Assembly: GCF_022984075.1 (NCBI RefSeq)
Contig: NZ_JALAAD010000001.1
Coordinates: 310,001-374,000 of the forward strand
Source of the DNA: Synechococcus sp. C9
GTDB taxonomy: Bacteria > Cyanobacteriota > Cyanobacteriia > Gloeomargaritales > Gloeomargaritaceae
Length of the DNA: 64,000 nt
Reading direction: 5' to 3'
The notes beneath the pieces are model-generated. The model searched no databases. It saw nothing but the letters and a program-made list of their open reading frames with translations, and was not told where the DNA came from. A program made the position numbers and the translations under genes. Below, piece after piece: positions 53,158 through 64,000 of this stretch (position 1 is its first letter; every line of letters begins with the position of its first letter).

Positions 53158-55287
53158 ATGAGTATCACCCGGCGGGAAGCGCTGTTATTTTTGGCGAGCG
53201 GATTGGGGGCGGTGGCTTTGGGAACGGGGAAAGCGGCGGTAGCCAAGCCCACCCCTTTGAAATTTACGCCGGTGCGGGGGGTGATGCCCCTACCGACGGA
53301 CGGGCTGACGGGGGCGCAACAAAAAACCGCCTATCGCCAGGTGGAGGTGCGGGATGAATTAGTCCTGCCGGAGGGTTACACCTACGAGGTGATTGCCAGT
53401 TGGGGGGATAAATTGGGGGACAGCCGGTTTGGGTATAACAATGATTATTTGTCCTTTATCCCCGCCGGTGCCAATCAGGGCTATTTGACCGTCAATTTTG
53501 AATACATCAGTGCCCTACCCTGGACACAAACCTATCAACAGGTGATTGGGGAAGCCCTGCCTTTTGAGGAGTTGCAAAAAGCCCTGGAAAAAGGGGCAGT
53601 GGATGCCTACGGTCTGCCTGCGGGCGACCCGCTGAAGGAACAAATTCAAAAAGTGGCTGTCGCCGCCCTGACCGATGTGGGGATTGGGGTGATGACGATC
53701 CGGCAGGAGGGAAATCGCTGGGTGAAGGCTCCTAGCCCGGCGGATCGGCGGATTTCTGGCATTTCCGGCTGGCGAGATGGCAATTATCTGGAATCAACCG
53801 GACCCGCTACCCTGATTTTCCGCAAGACCCAGGGGCAGGGCTATGTGGATAATTTGGGCACTAAAATCATCGGTACCCTTGGCAACTGTGCGGGGGGAAC
53901 CACGCCCTGGGGGACGGTGTTGAGTGCGGAGGAAAATTTCCAGTATTTAGTGGCAGAACCAGTGTACAGTGATGGCACCTCCTTTGCGCCCGCAACCCGC
54001 CCCTTTGCCATTGCGGATGGGGAATTGGCGGGTCATGGCAGTGCCCTGGGGTTGCCGGGGAATAAGTACGGTTGGATCGTGGAAATTGATCCGGCTAATC
54101 CCAACGACCGGGGCACCAAACACACCTGGCTGGGGCGTTATCGTCATGAGGCGGTGGGGATTCGAGTGGTTGCTGGGAAACCCTTAGCCTTTTACTCCGG
54201 CTGTGACCGGCGGGGCGGGCATCTGTACAAATTTGTCAGCCGGGAGGCGGTGCAAAACCCGCAGGATAAAAACAATTCCCGCCTGTTGCGGGATGGGATG
54301 CTCTATGCGGCGAAATTCAACCCGGACGGGACGGGGCGGTGGATTCCCCTGCAACCGGAAACGCCCGTGAACCCCGACCCCCCGGAAGTCCACGCTGGCG
54401 GATTGCTCAACCTGCCCAAACGTCCTGAGGGGGGCTTTGCGCCGGTGACCACCACCAGCGAGGTGGAACAGTACAAACAGCAGTACAAAACCCTGGGGGA
54501 TTTATATACGGGGAGCCGGGAGGAAAAACAGGGGGCGATTTTGATTGATGCCCACTACGCCGCCAATGCTGTCGGTGCTACCTGTACCGCCCGCCCGGAA
54601 GATACCAAGGTTGCCGCCGATGGCACGCTGTATATTGCCTTTACATCGGGTAGCCCCAGTAGCAAAGATGGGGGCCCAGACGAGCGGGTGTTTATTGGGC
54701 CCTACAACCAAAAATCCTACGAACCGGGCTGGATCATGGCGCTACGGGAGCAGGGAGGGGAACCGACGGCGATGACGTTTACCTGGCAGATGGTCGCCAC
54801 CGGGGGGGAACCCACTTTGGACGGCGGCGGGTTTGCCAATCCCGATAACCTGATGGTGGACTCGGCGGGGGATTTGTGGATGGTCACGGATATGTCCACG
54901 TCCCGGTTGAATAATCCAGCGGCGGTGCCGGGGATTGGGCGGTTTGGCAACAACACCATGTGGTACATTCCCACCCAGGGGGCGCAGGCGGGGCAGGCGT
55001 TTTTGTTTGCCATTGGGCCGATGGGTTGCGAAATGACCGGGCCCTATCTGAGCGATGACCGGAAAACCCTGTTTCTGGCCGTGCAACACCCGGGTGAGGA
55101 TGCCGGTATCCGCAAAGATGGTGCCAAACGCACACTGGAAGTACGGATGCAAACCAAGGACGGTGAGCGGTTTATGCAGGAGCGGGTGGTGCCCCAGGGT
55201 TCCAACTGGCCCGCCCGTACCCCCAATGCCCCCCCCAAACCCGCAGTGGTAGCGATTCGCCGTCTGGATGGGCAACCCCTTGCCTAG
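53158..55287 (+). CDS. phoX: PhoX-family alkaline phosphatase (DUF839)
   Basis: This 709-residue protein starts with a Tat signal (TRREALLFLASGLGAVALG, with twin Arg at residues 4-5), and shows PhoX landmarks: GNCAGGTTPWGTVLSAEENFQ, HGSALGLPGNKYGWIVEID, YSGCDRRGGHLYKFVS, FANPDNLMVDSAGDLWMVTDMS. PhoX enzymes use calcium and iron to release phosphate from phosphomonoesters outside the cytoplasm. The upstream Pho box suggests induction by phosphate starvation. Confidence 0.92.
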   Translation: MSITRREALLFLASGLGAVALGTGKAAVAKPTPLKFTPVRGVMPLPTDGLTGAQQKTAYRQVEVRDELVLPEGYTYEVIASWGDKLGDSRFGYNNDYLSFIPAGANQGYLTVNFEYISALPWTQTYQQVIGEALPFEELQKALEKGAVDAYGLPAGDPLKEQIQKVAVAALTDVGIGVMTIRQEGNRWVKAPSPADRRISGISGWRDGNYLESTGPATLIFRKTQGQGYVDNLGTKIIGTLGNCAGGTTPWGTVLSAEENFQYLVAEPVYSDGTSFAPATRPFAIADGELAGHGSALGLPGNKYGWIVEIDPANPNDRGTKHTWLGRYRHEAVGIRVVAGKPLAFYSGCDRRGGHLYKFVSREAVQNPQDKNNSRLLRDGMLYAAKFNPDGTGRWIPLQPETPVNPDPPEVHAGGLLNLPKRPEGGFAPVTTTSEVEQYKQQYKTLGDLYTGSREEKQGAILIDAHYAANAVGATCTARPEDTKVAADGTLYIAFTSGSPSSKDGGPDERVFIGPYNQKSYEPGWIMALREQGGEPTAMTFTWQMVATGGEPTLDGGGFANPDNLMVDSAGDLWMVTDMSTSRLNNPAAVPGIGRFGNNTMWYIPTQGAQAGQAFLFAIGPMGCEMTGPYLSDDRKTLFLAVQHPGEDAGIRKDGAKRTLEVRMQTKDGERFMQERVVPQGSNWPARTPNAPPKPAVVAIRRLDGQPLA

Positions 55288-55531
55288 GGGGAGCAAGAAA
55301 ATTACCTAGCCAAAAAATACTGCCGACTTGGGCATGGCCGGGGGATACCCTACCGCCAATCCTTAAATCCTTATCCCTTGGGGGGAGGGGCAAGGAGCGA
55401 CCGTTTTCCCTGCCTGCTCCTGCATCCTGAAACCGGGGCGTGACTTTTGGGGCGCCTTTACCGATCAAGAGATTAAATTTGGGGAAGTTGCGGTCATTCT
55501 TGGGGTAAATTACAAAAAATCTTTATTTTAG

Positions 55532-56815
<1,284 letters not shown>

Positions 56816-56829
56816 ATCCACCGGATTGA

Positions 56830-56854
56830 CCCCAGGGCCTATCTCCTCCTGGGG
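56830..56854 (+). terminator. Hairpin after petH, possible terminator
   Basis: CCCCAGG (56830-56836) and CCTGGGG (56848-56854) form a 7-base stem with an 11-base loop, 15 bases after the petH stop. No T run follows, so termination is uncertain; it may act in mRNA stability. Confidence 0.4.
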
Positions 56855-56954
56855 TTGCCCCCCAATCTCCCCGGGGATGCTTAAGACTTGCGCCCTTTAT
56901 TGCTAAATTATTATGTAGAACTGTAAAGTTTTTTTTGTAACCGGGGGTCAAAGT

Positions 56955-57263
56955 ATGGTGACCACAACAACGGCCAGCATTTGTTTCCAAAAAGAGGGCA
57001 AAGAGGTGATTGTCGCCAATGGGGCTAATCTGCGGCAACAGGCTCTGGCCAATGGCATTGACCTGTACACCTGGACGGGCAAATTGATGAACTGTGGGGG
57101 CGTGGGGCAATGTGCCACCTGCGTGGTGGAAATTCTGGACGGCATGGAGCATTGTTCCCCCCCGACCGAATTTGAGCAGAAAAAACTCCGCAAAAAGCCC
57201 CAATGTCGCTTGGCCTGCCAAACCCGGGTGTACGGCCCGGTGACGGTCAAGACCAAACCCTAG
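56955..57263 (+). CDS. 2Fe-2S ferredoxin, divergent plant type
   Basis: This 102-residue ferredoxin has the cluster motif with C47, C53, C56 ([10 protein letters not shown]) and C88 (CRLACQT). It is shorter and more basic at its C-terminus than photosynthetic PetF (whose motif is CRAGACSTC), resembling the low-abundance cyanobacterial ferredoxin that some species keep next to photosynthesis genes. Its partner enzyme is unknown; petH lies just upstream in the same direction, which hints at an FNR link. Confidence 0.86.
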   Translation: MVTTTTASICFQKEGKEVIVANGANLRQQALANGIDLYTWTGKLMNCGGVGQCATCVVEILDGMEHCSPPTEFEQKKLRKKPQCRLACQTRVYGPVTVKTKP

Positions 57264-57334
57264 CCACAATCCTTAAAAATTCCGCCCCCCATTCTCCGCT
57301 AGAGTAGAATCTGGAGAATTTGAGGTCACCACCG

Positions 57335-57448
57335 ATGGAAGTGAACATCCTGGCTTTAATTGGCACTGCCCTGCTGGTGCTGATTCCCACCGCTTTTTTG
57401 ATCATCCTGTACGTGCAGACCGCCAGCCGGGGGGAAGGGCAACGCTAA
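57335..57448 (+). CDS. psbM: Photosystem II protein M
   Basis: This 37-residue single-helix protein reads [20 protein letters not shown] then [17 protein letters not shown], closely matching PsbM. PsbM sits at the PSII dimer interface. The gene is too short for standard gene callers at a 60-residue cut-off. Its stop overlaps the convergent universal stress protein gene by 4 bases (57445-57448). Confidence 0.96.
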   Translation: MEVNILALIGTALLVLIPTAFLIILYVQTASRGEGQR

Positions 57449-58320
57449 CGCACCAACAGCACCGGGCTATCCGCATGCACCCGCACGTAGTCCGATAGGG
57501 AATTGCCGAGCAGGCGATCCAAATCCACCAAACTGCGGGCAATCGTGGGGCGGCGGTCCGGGGAACCCAACAGCACCAAGTCGGCGGCCACTTCCTTGGC
57601 CAAACGACAGAGGCTCACCCCCGGATTCCCTTCACTGACGACACAGCGGTATTTCAGCCCCCGTTGGCGCACCTTTTGGATCGCCTCAGCTAGGACAGGG
57701 CTGGCCGCTGGATTTTGCATCAATTCAGCCAGGGTCACTCCCTCCAGGTTGGGGTTCACATCCGCCAGCACCAATTCTCCTCCCTTCAGGTCCGTGAGTA
57801 AAAAGAGAGCCAGTTCCAGGCTTTGTTTGGCGCTGGGGGAACCATCGTAGGCGACGAGAATGCGCTGGATTTTTTCCACATAGGTATCATCTTTGACCAA
57901 GAGCATGGGGCGGGAAGCCAGTTGAAACACGTACTGACTGACGGAATTTTCCAAAATCGCCCGCAGTCGCCCCAACCCCCGGGAACCCATGATGATCAAA
58001 TCCACCGCCAATTCATCCGCCACCCGGGGCACCACATCCTTGGGGTCGCCCTCCCGGAGCATGGTGGTCACCTGGGCGGGTTTCAAACAAGCGGTGGTAT
58101 CCCCCTCCTGCCGACAGACATGGATTTTGGCGAGGGAATTTTTGAGGATTTCCACCCCCTCCGCCTGTTTGGCCACCATATCCTGGGCGGAAGCCTGGGG
58201 GGTGACCACATGGAGTACCGTCACCTGGGTCTGGGCGATGCAGGGCAGGTCAATCAGGGCATTGAGCATTTCCTCCGTGTGACCCGTACCGGACACCGCC
58301 ACCAATATTTTGCGAATCAT
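57445..58320 (-). CDS. Universal stress protein, two UspA domains
   Basis: This 291-residue protein has two tandem Usp domains. The first (1-150) has the ATP-binding signature [20 protein letters not shown]; the second (155-291) has [15 protein letters not shown] and [19 protein letters not shown], with the G-x2-G-x9-G pattern altered, so nucleotide binding there is doubtful. Tandem Usps of this type are common in cyanobacteria and respond to stress or light. Start ATG 58320. Confidence 0.9.
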   Translation of the reverse strand: MIRKILVAVSGTGHTEEMLNALIDLPCIAQTQVTVLHVVTPQASAQDMVAKQAEGVEILKNSLAKIHVCRQEGDTTACLKPAQVTTMLREGDPKDVVPRVADELAVDLIIMGSRGLGRLRAILENSVSQYVFQLASRPMLLVKDDTYVEKIQRILVAYDGSPSAKQSLELALFLLTDLKGGELVLADVNPNLEGVTLAELMQNPAASPVLAEAIQKVRQRGLKYRCVVSEGNPGVSLCRLAKEVAADLVLLGSPDRRPTIARSLVDLDRLLGNSLSDYVRVHADSPVLLVR

Positions 58321-58427
58321 GGGGTTAACTTCCTCTGCGTAGATGCTATTTATAGGCTTAGACCAGAAACCCCTCTACCGTCCCATTTCTTCAGGTTTCT
58401 TCAAATTCCCAGTTGATTTAGATTTGT

Positions 58428-59609
58428 TTAGATTTGTAACCAGAGCAACTGCCGTTGTTGCAAATCCAGCACCTGGGCGGGGGTCGCCTCTGGGTTCTGG
58501 GCTAATAAATCATTCACCGTCACTGCCCCTGTACTCTGGGCCAGAATTTGCTCCTGCACCGGGGTCAAATCCACCGGCTGGTAGTCATAATCCAACAGGG
58601 AACGCCCCGGCCACCCCATCATACAAGGGGAACGCAAAGGTCGAGCCTGACGGAGCAAAGTCGGGTTGCTCCAATCGTGGCGGGTCAGGGGCGGTCGTCC
58701 CAAAAACAATTCAAAATGGGTCAACTCCGGGTCAAGGGCTTCCATCAATTCGTACTGTTGCTGTACGGGTAGCTGGCGAGCCACTTCCAACCATGCTGGC
58801 AAGGGGGCAAGCAACCGTTCCAACTGCCAATAACGGGGATTGGAAAACCCCAAAAACTCCAGCCCAGAATCGGCAATCAAGTCAAACAATGTTTGTACAG
58901 TGTAATCAATTTCTTGGGGGTGGACATACATATCCGCAAAGGTGGCATCCTGGAGATTATCCCAAGCCCACCGTTCCCGTTCCCGCCGCACCAACCGATT
59001 ATCCGCCGGGAGATGGGCAAACAACTGCCGCCCCAGCGTCACCCCCGCCCGATAGTCCCCCGCTGGTTGGAGCAAACGGATCGCCTTTTGCATTAAACGG
59101 ATTTCCCACCGCCCCCACTGGGCATAAACAAAAACGTGCATCAGCCCCCCAGGTGCCAACACGCCCGCCAGCGCCCGCAAACCCGCCTTGGGGTTCGGTA
59201 AATGGTGCAGTACCCCCACACAGTTAATGTACTGAAATTGTTTATCTAATTGCTGGACATCCGTCAGGCTCAACTGCCGAAATTGCACCCGTTGTCCTAC
59301 CCCAGAGCGTGCCACCCGTTCCTGGGCAATTCCCAAAGCCGCTTCACTCAGGTCAATCCCCGTCACCTGCGCCGTCGGGTTCAAATGCGCCAGATAGTCC
59401 GTTCCCACCCCCGTTCCACACCCCGCATCCAGGATATGTAGTTCCCGCCACTGGGCTGGTACCCAACCCAAAGCAAAATGATGCGCCGCCGGGACACTCC
59501 AACGCCAGTTATACCCTGGGGGTGCCCCATCCGTGAGTGGCTCCGGGGGAAATGGATAGGTATTGTATAAATTTTGTACCGCTTTGGTAATGTTATGAGG
59601 ATGATCCAT
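58428..59609 (-). CDS. Class I SAM-dependent methyltransferase
   Basis: This 393-residue protein has motif I ILDAGCGTGVGTDYL, the acidic loop VTGIDLSE and motif III GVLAPGGLMHVFVYAQWG, with a C-terminal domain of about 150 residues I do not recognise (EFLGFSNPRYWQLERLL onward). Such a two-domain methyltransferase is widespread in cyanobacteria. The substrate is unknown. ATG 59609 lies two bases after the pentapeptide gene stop, so they are probably coupled. Confidence 0.86.
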   Translation of the reverse strand: MDHPHNITKAVQNLYNTYPFPPEPLTDGAPPGYNWRWSVPAAHHFALGWVPAQWRELHILDAGCGTGVGTDYLAHLNPTAQVTGIDLSEAALGIAQERVARSGVGQRVQFRQLSLTDVQQLDKQFQYINCVGVLHHLPNPKAGLRALAGVLAPGGLMHVFVYAQWGRWEIRLMQKAIRLLQPAGDYRAGVTLGRQLFAHLPADNRLVRRERERWAWDNLQDATFADMYVHPQEIDYTVQTLFDLIADSGLEFLGFSNPRYWQLERLLAPLPAWLEVARQLPVQQQYELMEALDPELTHFELFLGRPPLTRHDWSNPTLLRQARPLRSPCMMGWPGRSLLDYDYQPVDLTPVQEQILAQSTGAVTVNDLLAQNPEATPAQVLDLQQRQLLWLQI

Positions 59610-59611
59610 GC

Positions 59612-60253
59612 TCAGTCCCAGGGAAACCAATTCAACCAAAACTGGTAACGCCAACCATTGGGTAAGGTCGCCCCTTGGCAGTGGGCACGCAGGAGGTACA
59701 TTCCCTGGAGTTTTGCCCCGGTCAAATCCGCTCCCCGCAGGTCAGCCCCCCGTAGATTAGCCGCCGTCGGACTCCGCCAGAGGATCGCCACCAGATTGAC
59801 CAACAGCGCCAAGCCCAAGAACCCTAAACCGGCACTCCAGCGCCCTAGGAACACCAGGACACCCATCGCTACTAAAAATAATAAATTGATCACCATCATC
59901 AGCCAGCGGGGGGGGTGGGGGCGGGGCTGGTCCAAAATGGCATTGCGCAGGTCCACTTCCCGGAGATCGGCACCGCTCAGGTCACACCAGACCAGGGAGC
60001 AAAGGCTGAGATTGCTCTGGTGCAAATTAGTCCGGCGCAAATTCGCCATGCGGAGGGACGCTCCCCGCAGGTTGGCACCACTCAAACGGCAACGGCTCAG
60101 GTTGGCACCATTCAAATTCGCCGCCTGTAGGTTACTGCCCCGCAGGTCTGCCCCCGCCAAGATAATCCCGCTCAAGTCCGCCCCAGCCATATCCAGACGG
60201 CTGAAATTCTTTTCCCCTTGGGCGTACCGTTGGCTGAGGGTTTGGGGGTGCAT
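59612..60253 (-). CDS. Pentapeptide-repeat protein with membrane segments
   Basis: This 213-residue protein has A(D/N)LxX repeats at about 22-108 (GADLSGIILAGADLRGSNLQ), two hydrophobic segments at about 118-158 (LMMVINLLFLVAMGVLVFLG and GLGFLGLALLVNLVAILW), and more repeats (TAANLRGADLRGADLTGAKL). The repeats form a right-handed beta-helix. Splitting the helix by membrane segments is unusual but occurs in cyanobacteria. Role unknown. Confidence 0.88.
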   Translation of the reverse strand: MHPQTLSQRYAQGEKNFSRLDMAGADLSGIILAGADLRGSNLQAANLNGANLSRCRLSGANLRGASLRMANLRRTNLHQSNLSLCSLVWCDLSGADLREVDLRNAILDQPRPHPPRWLMMVINLLFLVAMGVLVFLGRWSAGLGFLGLALLVNLVAILWRSPTAANLRGADLRGADLTGAKLQGMYLLRAHCQGATLPNGWRYQFWLNWFPWD

Positions 60254-60305
60254 TGCCCATTGTTTGCGCCAAAATCACTAGGATTGTACCGCAAAACCAC
60301 AGGGG

Positions 60306-61004
60306 TTATCCCTGATCCCAGCCGGAACTGGGGGGAGTGGTCGTAAGGTTTTGGATAAATTCCTGGTGGGCGGGGGTATGGATGCCCTGTGCCAGCACCG
60401 ATAAAACCTGGGCTAAATCTCCCTGCACCAATGCCACCGGGTCCAGCCACAGCCCTGGAAACACCTGACTGCGGAAAATGCCATCCCCATTGGGACTTTG
60501 CGCCTGATACTCCCCATCCACCCAGCGGAACCAGTCCAGGGTTTGCTCCAAGGTACGCCAGACCAGATATTCCTGCACCCGATTGCGGGCGTAGGCGGAT
60601 TTTTTATCATGCACATCAATGGCGGCACTACTGGCGGCAATTTCCACAATCAATTCCGGTGCCCCCACAATGAAATCATCCTCGCTAATGGTAGCCTGCC
60701 GACCGGGGATAAACAGCACCGCATCCGGTTGGGGTTCATTGTCCGGGTCAAGCCGCACGGTGGGTTCAATTCCCAAGACCACTCCCGGTGTCGCCACCTT
60801 GTAATTGCCCAGCCAAATGACCACATTGCCATGCGGTTCGCCGTGACTTTTGATCCTCAAGGGGGAGGCCATATAAACCACTCCTTCGATGAGTTGGGCA
60901 TGGGTGCCGGGGGGCATAGCCTGATAACGGCGTTCAAATTCCGCTTGGGACAGATGATCCCCGTTTTCTAATGGTGGAATGGTGGGCGTGGGCAAAAGTA
61001 CCAT
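60306..61004 (-). CDS. Uma2-family protein, longer type
   Basis: This 232-residue Uma2 protein has AQLIEGVVYMASPLRIKSH, QPDAVLFI, APELIVEIAASSAAIDVHDKKSAYARNRVQEYLVW with E and K in the family positions. It is distinct from the tandem group (60% longer spacing between the first two motifs, different ends). The family is abundant in this organism: six members in 64 kb. Confidence 0.86.
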   Translation of the reverse strand: MVLLPTPTIPPLENGDHLSQAEFERRYQAMPPGTHAQLIEGVVYMASPLRIKSHGEPHGNVVIWLGNYKVATPGVVLGIEPTVRLDPDNEPQPDAVLFIPGRQATISEDDFIVGAPELIVEIAASSAAIDVHDKKSAYARNRVQEYLVWRTLEQTLDWFRWVDGEYQAQSPNGDGIFRSQVFPGLWLDPVALVQGDLAQVLSVLAQGIHTPAHQEFIQNLTTTPPSSGWDQG

Positions 61005-61170
61005 AGGGTTATGTCATGGGTATTCAGGTGGCAAGGAGACGGTTTTTAGGCAATCTTAACGCCTCTTTTCCCTTTTAACATAAGGGTGAGGAGCAAAGGT
61101 GAATGTCTGAAAATGATTTGGCATAACGGGAGCAATTACGCTTGAATTACAGTTTATTCATCAATTAAAT

Positions 61171-61370
61171 TAAAGGCACTTCTAAAAATTAGGTCGCAGG
61201 GGGTATCTCCCGCCTTTGGTTCTGGACTAATATAAGCATTCCCACGATGGGATTTCTGGTTGGCTCAAATAAATAGAGGTTCCCCTAAATTCAAAGTTAG
61301 CGGTCGCAGGGGGGCACCCCCGTTCTTGGTTCTGGCGAATTTCTATTCGTTAATCAAGTGAATCATCATC
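61171..61370 (-). repeat. Two tandem type 2 dispersed repeats, reverse orientation
   Basis: Two copies run in reverse orientation (core GGTCGCAGGGGG...TTGGTTCTGG). The first ends with TAGAGGTTCCCCTA, and GCACTTCTA marks the left end. The second ends in a degenerate CTATTCGTTAATCAAGTG. Core and ends match the 50.0-50.4 kb block on the opposite strand. Confidence 0.8.
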
Positions 61371-61402
61371 GTTTGCTCAACATTAAAAGAGGATTACACT
61401 GA

Positions 61403-61504
61403 TATAGCAATCCTAACTGAGAATGGAACAGGGGTCGCAGGGGCACCGCCCCCCTATTTGGTTCTGGCGAATTTTTGCTGCGTAATGGTTGAGGATTGCT
61501 ATAG
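61403..61504 (-). repeat. Dispersed MITE-like repeat, type 1 ends
   Basis: TATAGCAATCCT (61403-61414) and AGGATTGCTATAG (61492-61504) enclose GGTCGCAGGGGCACCGCCCC and TTGGTTCTGG, the reverse orientation of the copies at 27.4 and 33.4 kb. It lies only 8 bases from the ruvB stop codon. Confidence 0.86.
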
Positions 61505-61511
61505 AAATACC

Positions 61512-62564
61512 CTAAAACAGGGGTAACTGTTGCTCCGGTGGTTGTTTGCCCAAATGCACCCAAGCGGGAGCCAAAGCCACCCGTCCCCGGGGCGTGCGCT
61601 GGAGATAACCGATTTGCATCAGGTAGGGTTCATACACATCCTCAATGGTCTGGGGGTCTTCGCCACTCATGGCCGCCAGGGTGTCCAAACCCGCCGGACC
61701 CCCCTGAAATTGCTCGATGAGAATCGTCAATAGGGTGCGATCCAGCCCGTCCAACCCCTGGGGATCAACGGCCAATAGTTCTAAAGCGGTGGCGGCCAAT
61801 TCCGGGGTAATCACCGGGGCGTTTTGCACCTGGGCATAGTCCCGCACCCGTTTCAAAAGCCGATTGGCAATCCTGGGGGTTCCCCGTGACCGTTGGGCAA
61901 TGGTTTCCGCCCCGGCGGGGGTCAAACAAACCGCCAACCGTTCGGCCGTGCGGGTAATAATTTGCGCCAATTCCGGCACGGTATAAAATCGCAGTCGTTG
62001 TACCAGCCCAAACCGGTCCCGCAAGGGGGAACTCAAGGCACCCACCCGGGTCGTCGCCCCCACCAGCGTAAATTTGGGCAACGTCAAGGAACGGGTACGG
62101 GCACTGGCTCCCTTGCCGACCGTGACATCCACCCGAAAATCCTCCATCGCCGAGTAGAGGGTTTCCTCCGTCACCCGGGGCAGGCGGTGAATTTCATCCA
62201 CAAATAAAATATCCCCGGCGTCCAAATTCACCAACAGGCCAACAATGTCCCGGGGGCGTTCCAACGAAGGGCCGCTGGTAATATGGCATTGGCGACCCAG
62301 CTCCTGCGCCAGGATCAACGAGAGGGTCGTTTTCCCCAACCCCGGCGGGCCATAGAGCAACAGGTGATCCAGGGGTTCCCCCCGCCCCTTGGCCGCCCCC
62401 ACCGCAATCTCCAGAACTTGTTTCAGTTCCGTTTGCCCCAGATATTCCGCTAAGGATTGGGGACGCAGGGAATCCTCCGGCAGAATTTGGGTCTCCTGCG
62501 CCGTCACCTGGGGCTTTAAGAGCGGATTGCGCCCCCCCTCACCCTGGGAGGAGACAATCGCCAT
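61512..62564 (-). CDS. ruvB: Holliday junction branch-migration helicase RuvB
   Basis: This 350-residue AAA+ motor moves Holliday junctions with RuvA. Walker A is [11 protein letters not shown], Walker B is ILFVDEIHR, sensor 1 is LVGATTR, arginine-finger region is [11 protein letters not shown], and the winged-helix C-terminus ends [15 protein letters not shown]. The N-terminal 30 residues ([18 protein letters not shown]) are a non-conserved lead. It follows rpsJ by two bases. Confidence 0.97.
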   Translation of the reverse strand: MAIVSSQGEGGRNPLLKPQVTAQETQILPEDSLRPQSLAEYLGQTELKQVLEIAVGAAKGRGEPLDHLLLYGPPGLGKTTLSLILAQELGRQCHITSGPSLERPRDIVGLLVNLDAGDILFVDEIHRLPRVTEETLYSAMEDFRVDVTVGKGASARTRSLTLPKFTLVGATTRVGALSSPLRDRFGLVQRLRFYTVPELAQIITRTAERLAVCLTPAGAETIAQRSRGTPRIANRLLKRVRDYAQVQNAPVITPELAATALELLAVDPQGLDGLDRTLLTILIEQFQGGPAGLDTLAAMSGEDPQTIEDVYEPYLMQIGYLQRTPRGRVALAPAWVHLGKQPPEQQLPLF

Positions 62565-62566
62565 GA

Positions 62567-62890
62567 CTAGGTGGGCAATTTGACTTCAATATCCACCCCC
62601 GCCGGTAAGTCCAATTTCATCAGCGCATCAATGGTCTTGGACTGGGGCTGGTAAATGTCAATGATCCGCCGATGGGTGCGGCTCTCGAAATGCTCCCGGG
62701 AGTCCTTGTCCACGTGGGGGGAACGCAACAGGCAGTAAATCCGCCGTTTGGTGGGCAAGGGAATCGGGCCGACCGCATGGGCTTGGGTGCGGTTGACCGT
62801 ATCCATGATCCGCTCACAGGAAGTATCCAACAGGCGATGGTCGTAGGCCTGCAGGCGAATACGGATTTTTTGTTTGGTCAAAGGGGTCAT
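62567..62890 (-). CDS. rpsJ: 30S ribosomal protein S10
   Basis: This 107-residue protein starts at ATG 62890 ([22 protein letters not shown]) and has the conserved loop [22 protein letters not shown]. An upstream in-frame ATG at 62941 gives residues that are not conserved and overlaps the AT-poor gap after tuf. The tuf-rpsJ order is the conserved end of the str operon. Confidence 0.97.
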   Translation of the reverse strand: MTPLTKQKIRIRLQAYDHRLLDTSCERIMDTVNRTQAHAVGPIPLPTKRRIYCLLRSPHVDKDSREHFESRTHRRIIDIYQPQSKTIDALMKLDLPAGVDIEVKLPT

Positions 62891-62946
62891 CACATTTACC
62901 TCCCAAAACAGCGGAGAACCACCCAATTGCAGCTCCCCCACAGGAA

Positions 62947-64000
62947 CTAGTTGAGGATTTTGGTCACCACCCCGGCACCGATGGTACGCCCACCCTCCCG
63001 GATGGCAAACCGCATCCCCTGCTCGATGGCGATGGGATGGATCAACTCCACCGTCATTTTGATCCGGTCACCGGGCATGACCATCTCCACATTTTTGCCA
63101 TCGTCGGAGGTGTAGGCCTTGATGGTACCCGTCACATCCGTCGTCCGCACGTAGAACTGGGGTTTGTAGCCGGAGAAAAAGGGCGTGTGCCGTCCCCCTT
63201 CCTCCTTTTTCAAAACGTACACCTCGGATTCAAACTCCGTATGGGGTTTGATGCTTCCGGGTTTGGCCATCACCATCCCCCGCTCAACGTCGGTCTTTTG
63301 AATCCCCCGCAACAGCATCCCCACGTTATCCCCGGCAATCCCCTCTTCCAGGGTTTTTTGGAACATCTCCAGACCGGTGACCGTGACCGTGCGGGTTTCC
63401 CGTAAACCGACAATTTCCACGGTTTCCCCGACTTTGACCTTGCCCCGCTCAATCCGACCCGTCGCCACCGTACCCCGCCCGGTGATGGAGAACACATCTT
63501 CCACCGCCATCAGGAACGGCTTATCAATCTCCCGCTCCGGCGTTTTGATGTACTCGTCCACCGCATCCATCAGTTCATAGATTTTGTCCACCCAGGGGTT
63601 TTCCCCCCGCACCGTGTTGGGGTTTTTCTGCATGGCTTCCAAAGCTTGCAGTCCCGACCCCCGGATGATGGGAATCTCATCCCCAGGGAAGTCATAGTTG
63701 GTCAGCAATTCCCGGAGTTCCAATTCCACCAACTCCAATAGCTCCTCGTCCTCGGCCATGTCCACCTTGTTCAGGAACACCACAATGTTGGGCACCCCCA
63801 CCTGTTTCGCCAGCAAAATATGCTCCCGGGTCTGGGGCATGGGTCCGTCCGTCGCCGCCACCACCAGGATCGCCCCATCCATCTGGGCAGCACCGGTGAT
63901 CATATTTTTCACGTAGTCGGCGTGCCCAGGGCAATCCACGTGGGCATAGTGACGCTTCTCCGTCTCGTACTCCACGTGCGCCGTGTTAATCGTGATCCCC
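62947..64000 (-). CDS. tuf: Elongation factor Tu (5' end outside the window)
   Basis: The frame is open to the window edge, giving about 351 C-terminal residues of a roughly 400-residue protein. It enters at [13 protein letters not shown], the end of switch I, and has [20 protein letters not shown] (G3), VFLNKVDM (G4) and domains 2 and 3 ending [14 protein letters not shown]-Tu brings aminoacyl-tRNA to the ribosome. It is the first gene of the tuf-rpsJ-ruvB run on the minus strand. Confidence 0.98.
   Translation of the reverse strand, partial: GITINTAHVEYETEKRHYAHVDCPGHADYVKNMITGAAQMDGAILVVAATDGPMPQTREHILLAKQVGVPNIVVFLNKVDMAEDEELLELVELELRELLTNYDFPGDEIPIIRGSGLQALEAMQKNPNTVRGENPWVDKIYELMDAVDEYIKTPEREIDKPFLMAVEDVFSITGRGTVATGRIERGKVKVGETVEIVGLRETRTVTVTGLEMFQKTLEEGIAGDNVGMLLRGIQKTDVERGMVMAKPGSIKPHTEFESEVYVLKKEEGGRHTPFFSGYKPQFYVRTTDVTGTIKAYTSDDGKNVEMVMPGDRIKMTVELIHPIAIEQGMRFAIREGGRTIGAGVVTKILN

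Larger units (their letters stand above)
61005..61511. other. Gene-free stretch with two dispersed repeat blocks
   Basis: These 507 bases hold an unannotated AT-rich part (61005-61170) and then repeat copies at 61171-61370 and 61403-61504. I see no gene, RNA or clear terminator here. Confidence 0.6.

Overview
The window is cyanobacterial chromosome. It carries photosystem II genes (psbZ, psbM, a Psb32-type TPM protein), a ferredoxin-NADP reductase with an N-terminal CpcD-like (phycobilisome-binding) domain, GuaB3, a CAAD-domain protein, a plastid-type pyruvate dehydrogenase E2, and the cyanobacterial small RNA Yfr1 between guaB3 and trxA. The GC-rich third positions and the unicellular-type gene set would fit an early-branching unicellular lineage such as Gloeomargarita, but that name is only a guess.

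Region 1 (1-7.4 kb) is an accessory/defence block. It holds the tail of an unidentified gene, a leader, and a CRISPR array of 32 good repeats plus one relic. After the array come a small unknown protein, a double-RAMP (Cmr6/Cmr1-like) protein, and a large DEDDh exonuclease-ATPase fusion. No cas1, cas2, cas6 or cas10 is visible, so the rest of the locus probably lies left of the window. Region 2 (7.4-12.1 kb) holds a DUF255 thioredoxin-fold protein and four tandem, almost identical Uma2 (PD-(D/E)XK) genes that differ mainly in one short internal segment, next to tRNA-Gly(GCC).

Region 3 (12.2-24.3 kb) is mostly housekeeping: ribH-psbZ, a phosphoketolase-like ThDP enzyme, a MacB/DevC-type ABC exporter whose adaptor gene is separated from it by a RES/Xre toxin-antitoxin pair and a glycosyltransferase, then ftsZ, prs and CAAD. 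Region 4 (24.3-26.5 kb) is AT-richer and encodes a ParA ATPase fused to an HsdR-N-like nuclease domain, followed by a ParB-like protein with a C-terminal helix-hairpin-helix. This is the strongest candidate for an undescribed system.

Region 5 (26.6-64 kb) is core metabolism and information processing: gloB, folB, recJ, HU, rpmB-ispF, trxA, Yfr1, guaB3, a multi-PAS histidine kinase, a Rieske oxygenase, pdh E2, a SPINDLY-like GT41 enzyme, proB, rnz, psb32, miaB, a PhoX phosphatase preceded by a recognisable Pho box, petH, a ferredoxin, psbM, a universal stress protein, ruvB, rpsJ and tuf (cut by the window end). Two more Uma2-family genes lie here.

A MITE-like family of short inverted-repeat elements, with two end types and a shared GC-rich core, occupies most of the longer gene-free stretches (around 4.9, 27.4, 33.4, 42.2, 44.5, 50.2 and 61.3 kb).
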